Positions 1 to 13,152 are shown, numbered from the stretch's first letter. The stretch: DNA of 64,000 nucleotides from Adineta vaga (GCA_021613535.1 CP075492.1:12214001-12278000); one strand, 5' to 3'. Numbers and translations: made by a program. Notes: generated by a model from the sequence alone, not told the origin.

Positions 1-735
1 CAAAATCAGAAGTCATATGTACAATTTTCATCTTCTGAAACAGTGGAACCTACAGTTTAAAACTTTGAAAATTATTGACTCTACGAACAAAGATCTGTGT
101 GACGTGATCTGTAGTTTTTTGTATAATTTTATCTTTGGATTTTCTTTGGGATCAGTTATGAAGTATTTTCATGGTGAAATAAAAGGGTAAAGGTAAAAGA
201 TTGTATGATTTTAGAAATGTTGCCACCAAGCTTCATGATGAAGAATAATTCCAATCAAATTGGTACATCAATATAGATTATTGTATTCCTTTCCTTAAAA
301 TTGAACAGAATATGAGCAGAAAAAGTGATACTTATTGACAAGTGATCAAAAAATCGAATTTATTTTCACAAACAGTGTCCAAGAAACGGAATCCTTTCTA
401 TTATTCCTATATATTCCTCTTTGATAAACAAAATTTCGGTGACATATTATACGATACGATATTAACGTTAAAGGCTTCGAATAGATTCTGTATCCTTCAA
501 ATTAAATTGACAGATTTTACGACCGAGGACAAATTTATCTATTGATTGATTTTAATAGTAACTGATTGTATTAACACATTTTCAGGATGAATATGCCGTG
601 ATATATATCACTTTTATTTCTCTTGTATCCGTATGTTTCTGTCTGACCTTTTCATATACCTCGCTTGATTCTCCAGACATCTCTTCCATAAAAATCTATT
701 TTCCTCTGTTCTAGATTTCGACTAGCAATAAGACA
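1..735. other. Upstream region of the acid phosphatase, no gene seen
   Basis: AT-rich sequence with only short open frames that look random. A pyrimidine-rich stretch ending in CTAG lies at about 700-714, about 20 bases before the ATG at 736. It resembles a splice acceptor with no coding donor upstream, so it could be the end of a 5'UTR intron or a trans-splice acceptor. Confidence 0.5.
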
Positions 736-2520
736 ATGTATATACACGTCATTCTTTTCACTTTATTTACTTATGCCCAAACGGAACAAAAGGAACTTAT
801 TGCTGGTCACGTTGTAAGTACACATATTATACCACATTAATCTCATTCTCATTGTCTTCACGTCATCATTTCAGTTATTCAGACATGGCGATGAACACCA
901 ATAACAACTTATCCTACTGATCCTATGAAAGAAAAAGATTGGCCTAATGGGTAATGAATCATCATTCGATATGTTTTTTCTCCATTCGTCTATGCTTATA
1001 TGAATATTTAGTTATGGTCAGTTAACATCTGCTGGTATTGAACAACACCGTCGTCTTGGTCAATATCTCCGTATTCGTTATGGCTCAATTCTCAGCACCA
1101 CTTACAGTCCACGTGAAATCTTTGTTCGTTCGACAGATTTTGATCGAACATTGATGTCAGCTCAATCGAATCTTGTTGGTCTCTATCCACAAATGAATAT
1201 GACAAGTGATAAAGTACCTATTCAACCAATTCCAATACATACTGTACCCACCAGTGAAGATTATGTCTGTTTAGATACAACCAAGAAAGAAAAATCGAAT
1301 AAATTTTTATATTTAGTTACTTGGACAAAGCGATTGTTTCTTATATAATGGTGTTGGACAAGAAGTGTATCAGAGCGAGGAGTTTAAACGATTAAACAAA
1401 TATTATGAAGTATGACTCTCCTTTTTACATGCTGACTTGGACTTTAAATGATTTCTTTTCAGCCCCTTTTTCGAAAGCTTGAGATATGGTCAAATCTTAC
1501 TAATATTACACTATACAATACATGGGGTTTACCTGATGCAATATTCATTGAAGTGAGGATAGAAGTATACAAATCGATTTCAAATGTTCTTTTTCTTCTT
1601 TCTTTGACAGCATATTTATAACAAAGCACCAGCGTGGGCTGATGAGGATGTCCGGAAGAGTTTATCAGAAATAAGTGACATTAACTTTTATTTTGCATTT
1701 TCAAATGATAGAATAAAACGATTACGAGGAGGTCAAGTAACTCAATATCATTCCTTATATCATGAGACAAATTCTTTTTTTTACAGGTCCAGTAATTCAA
1801 GATATGTGGCTCAATATGAACAATTCAGTACATAACGATACGTTTCACAAATTAAAAATATATTCCGGAGTAAGTACACTACTCGTAATTGTCTATCATA
1901 TCGAACATTGAGTATTTCGCATAGCACGATGGAACGGTGAGTGCAGCTTTGGCTTTTCTTCGTGTCAACTACCCACGTCAACCACAAGTAAGCTGAATTC
2001 AATCATACCACATAATCATCTGTTTCTATCATTCTTTAGTATGCATCTGCTCTATTTCTCGATCTCTATAGACAAAGTAAATTACTACTTTTTCAATACG
2101 AAACCGAAAACAAAATCCTCTCTCTATTCAATTGATTGTAGATGGAACATACTTTGTCAAAGTGGAATATCTGAATGTAACAGATTCGAATAAACCATAT
2201 GCATATGTATTGGATGGTTGTCCAACAACTGAATGTCCATTAGATATTTTTACAGCTATATATCAACCTCGTTTTCCGGGCACTATGCAGATCGAATGTG
2301 GACACATGCCTACAAGTGAGGTCACTTTATTCGTAGTTTTAACTATATTGTTTTCTTTTTAGGCACTGAGCGAAACAATAAATTAGTGATCTTATTATTA
2401 AGTCTACTGATTGTTGGCCTATTATTACCTGCTTTAGGTCTGTCGGTATTTGCTTATCGACAAAAAATTCAACGATACGCACAGATTCCAACTGATGAAG
2501 TAGCTGATCCATCGTTGTAA
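736..2520 (+). CDS. Histidine acid phosphatase, membrane-anchored (lysosomal/prostatic type), frame broken
   Basis: Multi-exon gene of the histidine acid phosphatase family, which hydrolyses phosphomonoesters at acid pH in lysosomes or outside the cell. It starts with a signal peptide (MYIHVILFTLFTYAQ). Exon 2 opens with the catalytic LFRHGD at 875-892. Later exons carry the family block GQLTSAGIEQHRRLGQYLR, the catalytic HDGTVSAA (proton donor His-Asp) at about 1924, and a C-terminal membrane helix near 2390-2460. The short tail contains YAQI, which fits a YxxPhi endosomal sorting signal as in lysosomal acid phosphatase. One intron, at about 1262-1313, uses the donor GTCTGT and rejoins the frame exactly. 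Odd point: straight after RHGD one base is missing near 893, so the frame meets TAA at 902-904, while the next frame reads TPITTYPTDP as expected. It is either a recent pseudogene or an assembly error. Confidence 0.85.
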
Positions 2521-4251
2521 ACTCTAAATTGACAGTATTTTGAAGAAAAAGAGATCTGAACAAGTTAATCCTCCATTTTTTAAATTATACAATATAAACT
2601 TTGTCTTTTGAAAAAATGACGTATTGTAGTAAATATATTTATAGTGAATACAAGAAGTGAAGAAAAACTCCATTGGTACTTGTTTATGAACGATTTTTAC
2701 AATATAATCAAGTTCATACAAAACTCAGATCATCAGACACATGATTATAGATACGTATCCGAGTGTTTATTTCCTTTTCCTACCATTAAGCACGTTTAAA
2801 ATAGAAGATCTTAATCAGTCTGTATTCATGAGAGCAAAAGATTATTTTCGTTCGTCAACCTTGAAATATTGATTTAACAGATACTGGATTCAAATCCAGA
2901 GAAAAAAAGGTGGATGCGATACTCATCGTAACAACTCTATTTTTCATCCTTTCATTTCCTGTTAATAAGAACAACTTAGCCATCGATTGACGCTGCTGTT
3001 TATGAATGTTAGAATGAGAGAACCAATGAGATGTCGAACGTCTCCGCCTGTACTTTGCACCATGAAGATATAATCTATCCATGATATAACTGAACTTGTT
3101 CATCCATTCCTTTGTTTCACCTTGAGTTCTTTCAATGATTTATTTTTCTTAGAATTTGATACTACGTAGTTCTTATATGTATATTCATCCATGCCAATAA
3201 CCTTCTTGAATTTCTATTTCTAGACCATCAATGTATCTGTTAAGCTATGTATAAAATAATCATATAATTTGATTGAATAGTCATTATAATTGTCAAAAAA
3301 AAATGTTTGCTTGATCGAGCAGAGATCTCGTTTTATTCTTCAATGCGTGCGGAGAGAAGTGATAGACAGAAAATGACAACGGCAAAAAGAGAGGAACAAA
3401 ACGGCGACAAAAAGAACAAGATGAAGAAGAAGATGAAAAGAAGAAGAAGACAAAGCAGTCAGTCACACACAGTATTTGCAGATAATTCAATTTTCATGCC
3501 AAGGGGGATAAAGAATAGTGAGATAAACCGGTTGAGAAAAAAAAACAACAACAAAATAATCAAAGAACCATCATGATAAGTGCAAAAGAAACAACAAAAA
3601 AATTACACGCGACAGCCAAAAGAGAAAAAAACAGTACTTGTTTTGCCTAGAAAAACTTATTGATTTATATTTGTTCTCTAACCATAAACTCTACCTTTGC
3701 TAATCTATGGTACTAATCATACACAGTATCACATCGGCAGAGATAGACAAAAAACCAACAATATACGAGTATTGCTCGATCGTTCTCTTTGTTGTTAGGT
3801 TTGTTTTCTTATTGTCGAAAAGAAGAAGAAAAAGAGGGACACACGCACACAAGAAACAAACCAAACACTCATACAAAAAAAAAGAAAATCCAAAAAGAAA
3901 CAAACAACAAGAATATGCATGCCGACAAAAAGATGTTTGTGTAGAAAACAAATAGATAAAAAATAATATGTGATAATCAAGCATATGAGTATATGTATGT
4001 ATGTATGTATGTATGTGTGTGTGGTGTAAGTAGAGGAAGACAAAGGAATGTCGAAAAAAAAAACGTTTGATGATCTTTTTTTAAACAGGGCTTAGCACTG
4101 TAATCAGATGATAATACACACAAATATATGGTGGGATGAGAGTAGCAGACATGCAAAAACACAATGTACAGTCGACTGAACGATGTCTAAACAAACGTTT
4201 AAATTAGAAATAGATCTTATGTAAAAAAATTAAAATAAATCTTTTACCGAT
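2521..4251. other. Convergent intergenic region, probable 3'UTRs
   Basis: No supported gene. The acid phosphatase (+) and the Musashi-like gene (-) converge here, so both ends should hold 3'UTRs. The part from 3300 to 4050 is purine-rich on the + strand and gives long but compositionally biased open frames on both strands. A short ATGT microsatellite lies at about 3993-4020. A minus-strand frame at 2855-3103 matches nothing I recognise. Confidence 0.5.
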
Positions 4252-7200
4252 TTAATGACCATGATATCCATTGGGATAATGTGATGTCAAAAGTGGGGTC
4301 TATATATGTATAAAAATTCATTAAAGTGTTAACAAAAGATGTCAACTTACAGCAATAGGTAAACCAGATGATGGACTTGTTTGTTGTAAATATTGTGCCG
4401 TAAGTGGATCTGCTTGAAAGAAATCGAGTCCATTACCACCTAAAGAGTAATGTTCTTTCGTATGAAAATCAATGCTAATTCGAAATAAAAATGACATACT
4501 TCGTTGTAATAAAGAATCTCGAGTAAGATGACCAGCTGACATTGGCTGTGGTGTCAATGGATATTCGAAAAAGCGTTGTTCACCAGCAGGTGTTAATGTT
4601 GGAGTTTGAAGGCCAACAGTGGTCGGAATATAACTGATCTGTGCTGATTGTAAACCTATTGAGAGAAGAAAAATAATAGAGATTAACAAAACAATTTCAT
4701 AACAATATTTGATTTCATCAATTCTAAATAGAAATAAAAGGCTTCTGTCGATATAACTAAATAAGTAATATTTAGAAGGGATCAATAGGAAAAAAAGAAG
4801 ATAGTTTACACACCGATTGAAAAGAACAAAAAGCAATGAAACATGCTTTTTATTTTTCTAATCATAGTTTTTTACCTAGATTCTTTCAAAAATAACTAAT
4901 CAATTAATGAAACAAAAATCAGAATATCTACGAATAATTGTCATATATATATATATATTCTACAGTTAACTTTAATGTGTCATAGTTTTATAGCACACTC
5001 TCAACATCAGTAGAGGACATTCCATCTACAAAAATATATAGTGCGTATACAAAAGAATACAAAACACACATATGAATATAACTAGAGAAATCGTTTTGAT
5101 TTCGTTTGATTGAAGAGAATAAAATAAAATAATTTATACCTAATAGAACACGAACTACGATACTAAATTTATATATATAGCTATATAATATTGATCACTT
5201 TTCTATCCTATCTATTATGCGCTCATTATCTACTAAGAGAATACAAACACATACGAATTCTGATATCGATATATATATTTATCATGATGTTGCTGAAAAT
5301 AGTGGATTATCTTTGTAAACAATCATCAAAAAAGTAAACCTACCAGGTGAAAATGGATAAATCGGTGCTGCATATGTTGCCGGAATACTTCGATTTAAAC
5401 CATATACATAAGCACCTTCATAAAAGAGGCAAAGTATTGTTATTCGTATCTATAATTCAAAAATAACTTACTAAGTAGATCACCATAGGCACCACGTTGT
5501 AAAGCTGCTTTTCCTTTCGCCATTTGTTGAGCATACATAACTTCTTTAGGTTGAGCTTTTTTACATTCAACCTAGATATCAAAAATATTTTTTCAGATTA
5601 GAAAACAATCTTCGAATAATCTAATTAACTATTTACCATTTTATTATTGATTTCATGAAAATGAATGGCACATACTTTATCAACAACATCTTCAGATTCC
5701 CAAGTGACGAAACCAAAACCTGATTAGAATAAATCAATGAAATCATTCAATTAAATGAGAAAAGAAATGATTTTTATTGACAAACCTCGATGACGAGCCG
5801 TTTGTTTATCAATCATTAACATCGCATCTTCGACTTTACCATATTGTTCAAAATATTTCTTAACATCTTCAACAGTTGTATTTGCTGATAATCCTCCAAC
5901 AAAGATCTTCTTTGTACGTGTCACCATCTAAAGAAGAAAATATGTAATGTTGAGGAAAAAAGAATGAAAGAAAGAGAGAGTGGATGATTGTTTCTACACA
6001 CGCACATATGCTATTTATTTGAGGATTTACGGATCTCATATGTAGGTATCTCTTCATCATCATCATCATCATCTTTCTCTTTGCTTTCCTTTCTCTACTT
6101 TATATATTATTTAACCTGAGCATATAGGTCTATACAAGGTATCTCAAGAGACTACTATTCCATCTCGACATGCAATAGCCGACAATCAATCTATTGCACT
6201 ATCGATCTAATGAACCTTGTCGCCGTCATCAACGACAATGGCTACGATCAAAATGCATATGTATATATATATATATAGAAAGCTGGAGAAAAAAGAACTA
6301 CTTTAGTGTAGTATTACTGTCGTAAAACTAGTAGTTTATTTGAACGAACAAGAAAAACTATTTCCAATAACCCTTGAGGATATTATCATTTTGGGTTTAA
6401 TTAGAAAGAATAGACGACAACGACTAAATCGAGATTTCTGTCAATACAATCGATCAATCGGCAATAGCGACGAATAGTTTTTCTTCTCTCTTTCACACAC
6501 ATACACATTATACTCGTACTGATTTGATTATACGATCGAAGTCTTTTTCTTTTCCATTCTCATTCTGTATTCAAATTTACCCGCTAGTGATGACCTTTAT
6601 GACGTAAATCTGAGTAAGAGAAGACGAAGAAGAAGAAAAGGAGGTGATTGTCCACCCGCCGGTAGAGTTCAATCCACATAAACAAAGATGATGGCGATGA
6701 TGGATTAAAGCAAAATAAAGAAAAAAGAGAAAAGGTTTAATACACTATGTACATTATATGTGCGATCGCATGAAGGTTAGCCAAATAGACATGTGATGAG
6801 TGTATGCATACACATACACACACACACAGACATACACAGTAAAGATAAAAGTCATTTCAATCGGTCAGGAAATAAAAATGAAGAACGAGAAGAACAAGAA
6901 GAAAATAGGAAGTAATATTATTCATTGAAACTTACATCGTTTGATGACGAACTTTTATTAGAAATAGTATGATTTAAAAAAGAATGTTGTGCTGCTGCTG
7001 TTGTTGTATTATTAAATGCAACTGTTGCCATTGTCTGTTGTTGTTGAACGATTTCATTAGGATCCAAAAGTATATATGTCGCCATAATAGGATAGTAATC
7101 AATTATTGTGACTGAACTTAGGTATATATCGCATGTACACTATACGTTGTGGTAGATGTGTACATTTCGTGCGAAAAAAAAATGAGCGGGATAGATGGAG

Positions 7201-10200
7201 AAGAACGAAATCTATCTTCTTTTTCTTTTTTCTTCTTCTTCTTCGTCTTATTTTTTCTCTCGAGTGGAGAAGAAGAGAGACAGAGTGGAGAGAAAGAGTT
7301 TGAAATTCTCTCTCATATAGGCGCACACACACACATGCATTGCTTGTTGCTCTCGTGCCTATATACTTGCTATCGACAGCACATCGTCCTATGAAATTTC
7401 AGAATTGTAGAGTCAAACGAGCCGAGAAGACGACGGCAACGACAATAGAGAGAAAAGAGAAGAGAAGAGAAGAGAGAAAGACCCACTAGATGGACAATGA
7501 TGATGTTGATGGTGTTGGTAATGACTGAGAGAACGAGAAGTGACGCTCGTCTAACTGGACTGAACGAGAGAATGATGGATGGTTAAAGGCTTTTGTAGGG
7601 TCAGGGAAACAAAAGAACGCTCATGAGAAAGAGTTCGTTGTCAATAACATAAATTGCACCTTCATTTCTTTCTTTCTTTCTTTACATGTATATTGAGGAA
7701 AAAAAACCTATTCATCGACCGACCATGCCTATAGACGGTTAAAGGTTATCACATATAAATAAAAATTCTTTCCATAATAAGGACACGATAATCAAGAGTA
7801 TTATTTTTCCATTGATGATAACTAAACAATCACCTGTTGTGTTATTCATATTTACAATCAGCGAAACAATAAAATAACTCATTCTATTTGCATGAGTTGT
7901 TAATAGAATAAAGCAAAAAGAAGAAGAAGAAGAAGAAGAGGAATGTTAGTATGTGAATGCAATCAATCCTTCAATTAAATCGGTCTCATTTTCTCTCTCT
8001 CTCTCTCAGATAGATATACAGATATATTTACAAGCAGCAGTTTGCCTTTCTACGATTACTACTGTTGGTGCAAAAGAAGACGAACATCAACAAACGACTG
8101 AGTAGTATTTCTAATAAAGATTTATGCATGCATACCTTTGCTCTACTGAGAAGATCTTGGGCAGCAATATTGTCAAATAAAACTAATCCATTGTTATTTC
8201 CAAGACTCATCTTTGTATGCGTGTATGAAGAGATGATTTGATCGAAGTAAACGAATCAATAAACGAACGAACGAATCGTATTCAAAACAAGAGAGCAATA
8301 GAAATCAAATGGATTTTGTCACTTGAGAATAGACAGTTAGATCTTAACTGTATCTTTGTTAGCCATCAATTCATTCTATCTTGTTGTCATCAATAAAGAA
8401 TAATCATGAGCAGAACGAAGTGAATGCTTTCTTCTTCCTTTTTTTCTCTTGATTACATTCGAAAATCTTTTTTTTCTCTAGATATATTACAACGGAAAAC
8501 GATGATGATGATGATGACGACTGTGTTTTTCTTCTTTCTCTCGTTTTTTTTGTGACTGAACCGCTCTCTCTCTCCTCCATCTTCCGACTTAAGCAAAGTC
8601 GAATGTCCTTCAGTCATCTTGCGAACATCCGAGAGAGAGGAAAAGCGACCGGATGCACACGCACGCTCTCGCAAATGATCTCCTATAGCTATCGTTTTTA
8701 GCAGTCTATCGGATCGATTCCGATGAATAAAAACAGTCTTGCTTGCATTTTCTTTCTCGTCTAACATGCAACAAGTTTCAAACTATCATCTATTGACGCA
8801 CATGTTAGATCGAATGTAAAACAAATTCAAACAGTAACTTACTTTCGGATGTTTTTGACGAGGATATGCTGGTTTGGGATCAATCTAAAGATAAAGGAAA
8901 ATTATATGTAAAAATATTCTATTCCTTTTATTTAAATTTGACTAAGCAAAACAAAATTTCTCTCTTTCCATACATAAGACAACTAATTGATTAACTAATT
9001 ATTGTTTATTTGAAATGATATCATATCGAAATCAACATCAACTCTAAAAGTATTAAGTGTGAAAAGCACATCTATTTGTCAATTGCCTTGAGCAAAAACA
9101 ACATATATAGAGAGAGAGAGAAGAAAATTTTTTACAAAATCAATAACACAAACAATCTATTGACAAACAAAATTCTTCTATGTTTATTTTTAATAATGGA
9201 ATGATCTTATGATAAATGAGAGAACTAATCATAGTTACACATCTGTTGAATAGACAAGACAAAACATAAGAATACAAATATGCGTATAACAGATCACTTG
9301 TATTGTATCTTTTCTTTTACGTTGCTCTTTCATTTTCTATTTGCCGTTTTTTTTCCTTCCGTAGACATCAAATTCTTTTCTCATGTACTACTGAACTCAT
9401 TTCACATAATCTCTCATTCAGTTTATGTATAGTTATCATTATTAAATAAATATACGGTCCCACACATCTTAGTACTCGTCTCTTTGATTACATTAACTCA
9501 AAAAGACAAGTTTTTCTTTCTAAAATTCAGATACAAATTTATCTTTCAACATGCTCAAAATGTACGAACTTCTATAACAAAGAACATGTTGTTGTTCCTA
9601 TACGTCACCGAATAGTTAATTTTCTATTTATTGTAAGTAAATAATCACATTTCCTGCTAAATTACGGACCAAAAGACTCTCTATTTATCTTTATATTTAT
9701 TTAGTTTTAAACTATGTTTAGACAATTTGGTAACGATCGGTATGATGAATTAATTCTTCACTACGAACATACTCGTTTTGCAATGATGTTTATTCTATTT
9801 ACATTCTTTGCATTTCTAATAACAATCGTTCTGTTGTTTTTTATTAAACATACGCAATATAATCAATCATCCGATGAATCTCACTCACATCCACTACCTT
9901 ATTATATTTTACTAACAATAAGTATTAGTTTCTTTTGGATTTTCTTTCTTGGTTCAATTATTTATATAAGAAAATCAATTCGAAGAGTAACTTCACCTAT
10001 CTTATATTTACCCTCAATATTATCAATTCAACAAAATAATATTTAACTTTATTCATACCTGTTTTTCATCGAGCATATGCACATCTTTTGTTAAGACTTT
10101 ATCAACTGAATTTGCTTCTTTGAATGTAATAAAACCAAAACCTCTGAAATAAGAATTTGTTGAGAAAAACAAATTTTCAATGATTCATTCTACCTTGAAC

Positions 10201-13152
10201 GTTTCGTAATAGCATCTTTCATAATCATACATTCTGCAACTTCACCGAATTGAGTAAAATAATTTTTCAAATTTTCTAAAAAAAAAGAAAATTGAACGAA
10301 AATGTTAATGTTTTCTTCATGTGATTTCCGGTATATCTAATGGATATATTCTTTTTTTCAGAAGATCTATTTTAATTACCTGGTGTTGTCTGCCATGAAA
10401 GACCACCGATGAACATTTTTCTAAATATAATATAGTTCGTTTTTGAATAAAATCTACTGAAAATGATTACTTATCAAATGGTTTTGGCGAATCTGGATCG
10501 TCACCATCGTCGGATGGTACATCTTCATCATCTTCGAGATATTGAATATGACTAAAAACAGAAAAGTGTAATTTGTCTTATCTTTCAACACTCGTTTCTT
10601 TTTCTTTTCTGTTCTCCATTGACGTAAATTCGATGAAGATTAACAGAAACGTCTTTTTATCAATGTAATCATGCAATTCTGCTAATAGCCAACATGATAA
10701 AGAACTTCGTCATCAGGACAAGAGAAGACATACTTTCAGTAAACAACGCCTAGCTTTCTTCAATAGTATGTCGATGGCAAGAGAATATATCTGACATTTT
10801 GACAGTCTGAGAATAATTACTCTCGTTGTTCGATGTGTACATAACAGAAAGGAAAAAAAATAGGCCAAATCCGCCCTCATTATTTATCGACTAGATATAA
10901 GATTGATATTCTTTTTTTTTCTTTGGTTCTGACTATCTTCACTTGTCGAAGCATTCGAATTTTGTTTTCTTTTTTATGATTCAATTAGAATTTTAAATGT
11001 AATCGACAATCTATCGATGAAAAAAAAATCGAAAGGTTTCCGATTACCATATACATCTTCGTTTGATATGAAAACTAAAAGTCAAATCATAAAAAAAATA
11101 GATGTCGAAAAAGAGCAAACGATCAATTCGTTGTTAATATATGATTGAGGAAAAGAAGGATTCAATTCTATTATATTCTTGTTCAATTCTTTTATGACCT
11201 TCTGATAATAAAACCTTGAAGATCTAGGCCATCGTATTAATATTTAGCCTTATTTCTTTTCTCTTTCTTTCTTTCTAAATCAATCCAATATCTCGATAGA
11301 CACGTTTTATTTTTAATCTATATCTAAGTTGCTAACATCTAGACGCAAATGGTAGATGGATGATAGGCATAGAATCTAAGTGCTGTAGATGGGAAAATTA
11401 TAATCATCAACAACTATCCTATTTCCGACAATACTCCTACACAACCATATGCTCGCAAAGAGAATATAGCATAAGTAACAGCAACATCAACAGTTGAAAG
11501 TTCCATAATTGTCAGTAGATATAACAAAAAAAATCTTAAGTTTTAGCTTTTTTTCCTTCCTTTCCCTTTGTTTTCTTACCCATTCGATTGATATTGAGGA
11601 GATCTACCATTTATATGTGAAGGATAATAATGTGTTGCAGGTGTATAACGATAAGGTGATCTGGATGAAACTGGGAGTTCATAATGATGAGATGGAGATG
11701 AAATTGAATGATGCCAAGCTGGCGAACCGTATTGATGATGATGTGAATAGGCTGGCGAATAATAGGGATATTGCAGCGAAGGTGGTGCCGGTGTCACACT
11801 ATCTTTCATTCTATACTATGTTCTACAAAATGACGGTTGAGAATAGATGAAGACAGAAGAAAAAAAAACGAGAAATATATCTGTTCTGTCGTATGAGATG
11901 GGTACATTCACTAAAGAATTTTTTTCCATCACTAAAGAGTATACAAAACAGTAACACTACGAAAGAAGAGAGAGAATGAAGAAAACAATACGAAGGGAGG
12001 CGCACACACACACACACACACACACATAGACATAGTTATACACATACAAACACGCAAGAAAGAAGAAGGACGAGAAAGAATCGAGAGTGTAAAAGAAACG
12101 AGTTTTTTTTCTTATTATTGTTGCATTTGTTGCGCTTGACAAATCGTCATTGTCACTGTCGATATGATTCTTTCCTCTTTTTTTTCTTCGTCTTCTCCTC
12201 TTCTTCTTTTTTCCTACCTAGACAATTGACACAACATCACCCATTGAAGTGATTTCTTATTTTGATCAATTCAATATGTTCTCAATTCGTTCTTTTCTTT
12301 TTCGTTACTTTTATTCTCTCGATTTCTTGCTGCTATTACTGTTGATGTTGACGGTGTTGTTGTTGTTGTTTGTTTGTTTCTCCAGGGGGTATCGACAGAA
12401 GAAGTAGTAAAGAGAACGAGAGCGAGTGAGAAAAGCTATGCTTAGGATAAGAAGAAAAAAAAACCAAAGACTTGAGGAAGATCGATAACAAGAAGAACTT
12501 CTTTCTTGTTCTTTTCCTTTTCCTTTTATGCCTAACATCAATCCGATCAACAACTAGTCCAACATCAATATTCGTAAAGAAATCTATAAAAATAGTGAAA
12601 AACTATCGTACGATAGAAAAAAACAAAATTCAAAGTCCAAAGATGAGAATAAAAAAAATAAAGAAACATAAAAATAAATTATTGAAATATAGAAAAAAAA
12701 GAGACGAGAAAAACAAAGAAAAATCTTGAAATAGATTTCAACAAATACCTCAGCAACATCAACGAAGGGAACGATCAAAGTTAATCGACGAGGAAAAGAA
12801 TATTCCACTATTTACCAAGATGTCGTCATGACGCCATTCTTACGAAAATTTTATTGAAGAGCATAATAATATTTCCTATACCTCTGATCAATTTCATCAT
12901 CATCTCATTATCTAATTTCTTTTTCTTATAATTTTCTTATAATTTTTTCTTTCTATAAAACTAATTCTTATCTTCTATAGTATTCATCAACTACTCTAGA
13001 TGTCATTCAACTATGGTCTATGTATATACATATACTTACAAGAAAAGAAAACAAAAAACCATGGAGCAGACTTACTTTTCAATTTCATCCATTGAATAAC
13101 CAACAGAAATAGCCATGGTATCTGATGTTGTCATTGATTCTAATACCGACAT
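4252..13152 (-). CDS. msi: Musashi-type RNA-binding protein with two RRM domains
   Basis: RNA-binding translational regulator of the Musashi family, which binds UAG-containing sites in mRNA 3'UTRs. Thirteen exons join with consistent phases: 13076-13152, 10471-10551, 10380-10420, 10194-10275, 10059-10143, 8843-8884, 5786-5927, 5637-5719, 5472-5571, 5344-5415, 4500-4655, 4351-4439, 4252-4299. They give 365 aa. RRM1 has RNP2 KMFIGGLSW and RNP1 RGFGFITF. The linker [13 protein letters not shown] is typical of Musashi. RRM2 has [12 protein letters not shown] and RGFGFVTW, followed by [12 protein letters not shown]. The tail is rich in Pro, Tyr and Gln and ends in HYPNGYHGH. Introns in the 5' half reach several kb, unlike the ~55-bp introns of neighbouring genes. 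Extra phase-compatible exons are listed separately. The start at 13152 is the first ATG of the most upstream exon. Confidence 0.93.
6936..7085 (-). other. Alternative first exon of the Musashi gene, 50 codons
   Basis: Begins at ATG 7085 ([20 protein letters not shown]...), continues as Thr/Ala/Asn/Ser-rich sequence and ends in SSSSND at a clean phase-0 donor (GAT|GTAAGT). It joins in frame to the RRM2 exon at 5927 and would make a ~279-aa single-RRM isoform. No acceptor AG stands directly before the ATG, which favours a separate promoter over a cassette exon. Confidence 0.55.
8136..8210 (-). other. Alternative first (or cassette) exon of the Musashi gene, 25 codons
   Basis: Begins at ATG 8210 and reads [20 protein letters not shown] plus five residues, then a phase-0 donor (AAG|GTATGC). 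This phase matches the RRM2 exon at 5927, which itself starts with ATG. If used as a first exon it yields a ~254-aa protein with RRM2 only. The bases before the ATG end in AAAG, so an internal cassette exon is also possible. Confidence 0.5.
9714..10046 (+). CDS. Hypothetical 110-aa two-span membrane protein nested in a Musashi intron
   Basis: Uninterrupted plus-strand frame inside the minus-strand Musashi intron between exons 10059 and 8884. I do not recognise a family. Two strongly hydrophobic segments are visible at about residues 22-45 and 64-86, with a short polar loop between them and a basic segment (YIRKSIRR) after the second. A splice-like donor (ATT|GTAAGT, near 9634) and an acceptor (TTATTTAG, near 9704) lie just upstream of the ATG and would form a 5'UTR intron, because joining them does not extend the reading frame. 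It ends only 12 bp from the Musashi exon at 10059. It could be a real nested gene or a chance frame; length, composition and upstream intron signals favour a gene. Confidence 0.45.
   Translation: MFRQFGNDRYDELILHYEHTRFAMMFILFTFFAFLITIVLLFFIKHTQYNQSSDESHSHPLPYYILLTISISFFWIFFLGSIIYIRKSIRRVTSPILYLPSILSIQQNNI
11580..11809 (-). other. Alternative first coding exon of the Musashi gene (His/Tyr/Pro/Ser-rich)
   Basis: Open frame of 230 nt from ATG 11809, ending in a phase-2 donor (CGAATGG|GTAAGA) that joins exactly to the exon at 10551, as the 13076-13152 exon does. It encodes about 76 residues rich in His, Tyr, Pro and Ser (for example [15 protein letters not shown]), a low-complexity prion-like composition. 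Using it would give a 416-aa isoform with both RRMs. The coding-like composition, donor and phase match support it; transcription is inferred. Confidence 0.65.
12002..12026. repeat. (CA)n microsatellite
   Basis: Perfect CA dinucleotide run of about 25 bp inside the first intron of the Musashi gene. Confidence 0.9.

Noticed and set aside
2855-3103. Minus-strand 82-codon frame
   Set aside because: No recognisable domain, no splice partners, and located where two 3'UTRs should meet.
3293-4162. Several overlapping frames on both strands rich in Lys/Arg or Phe/Ser
   Set aside because: They arise from purine-rich low-complexity DNA; frames on both strands overlap and none has a motif.
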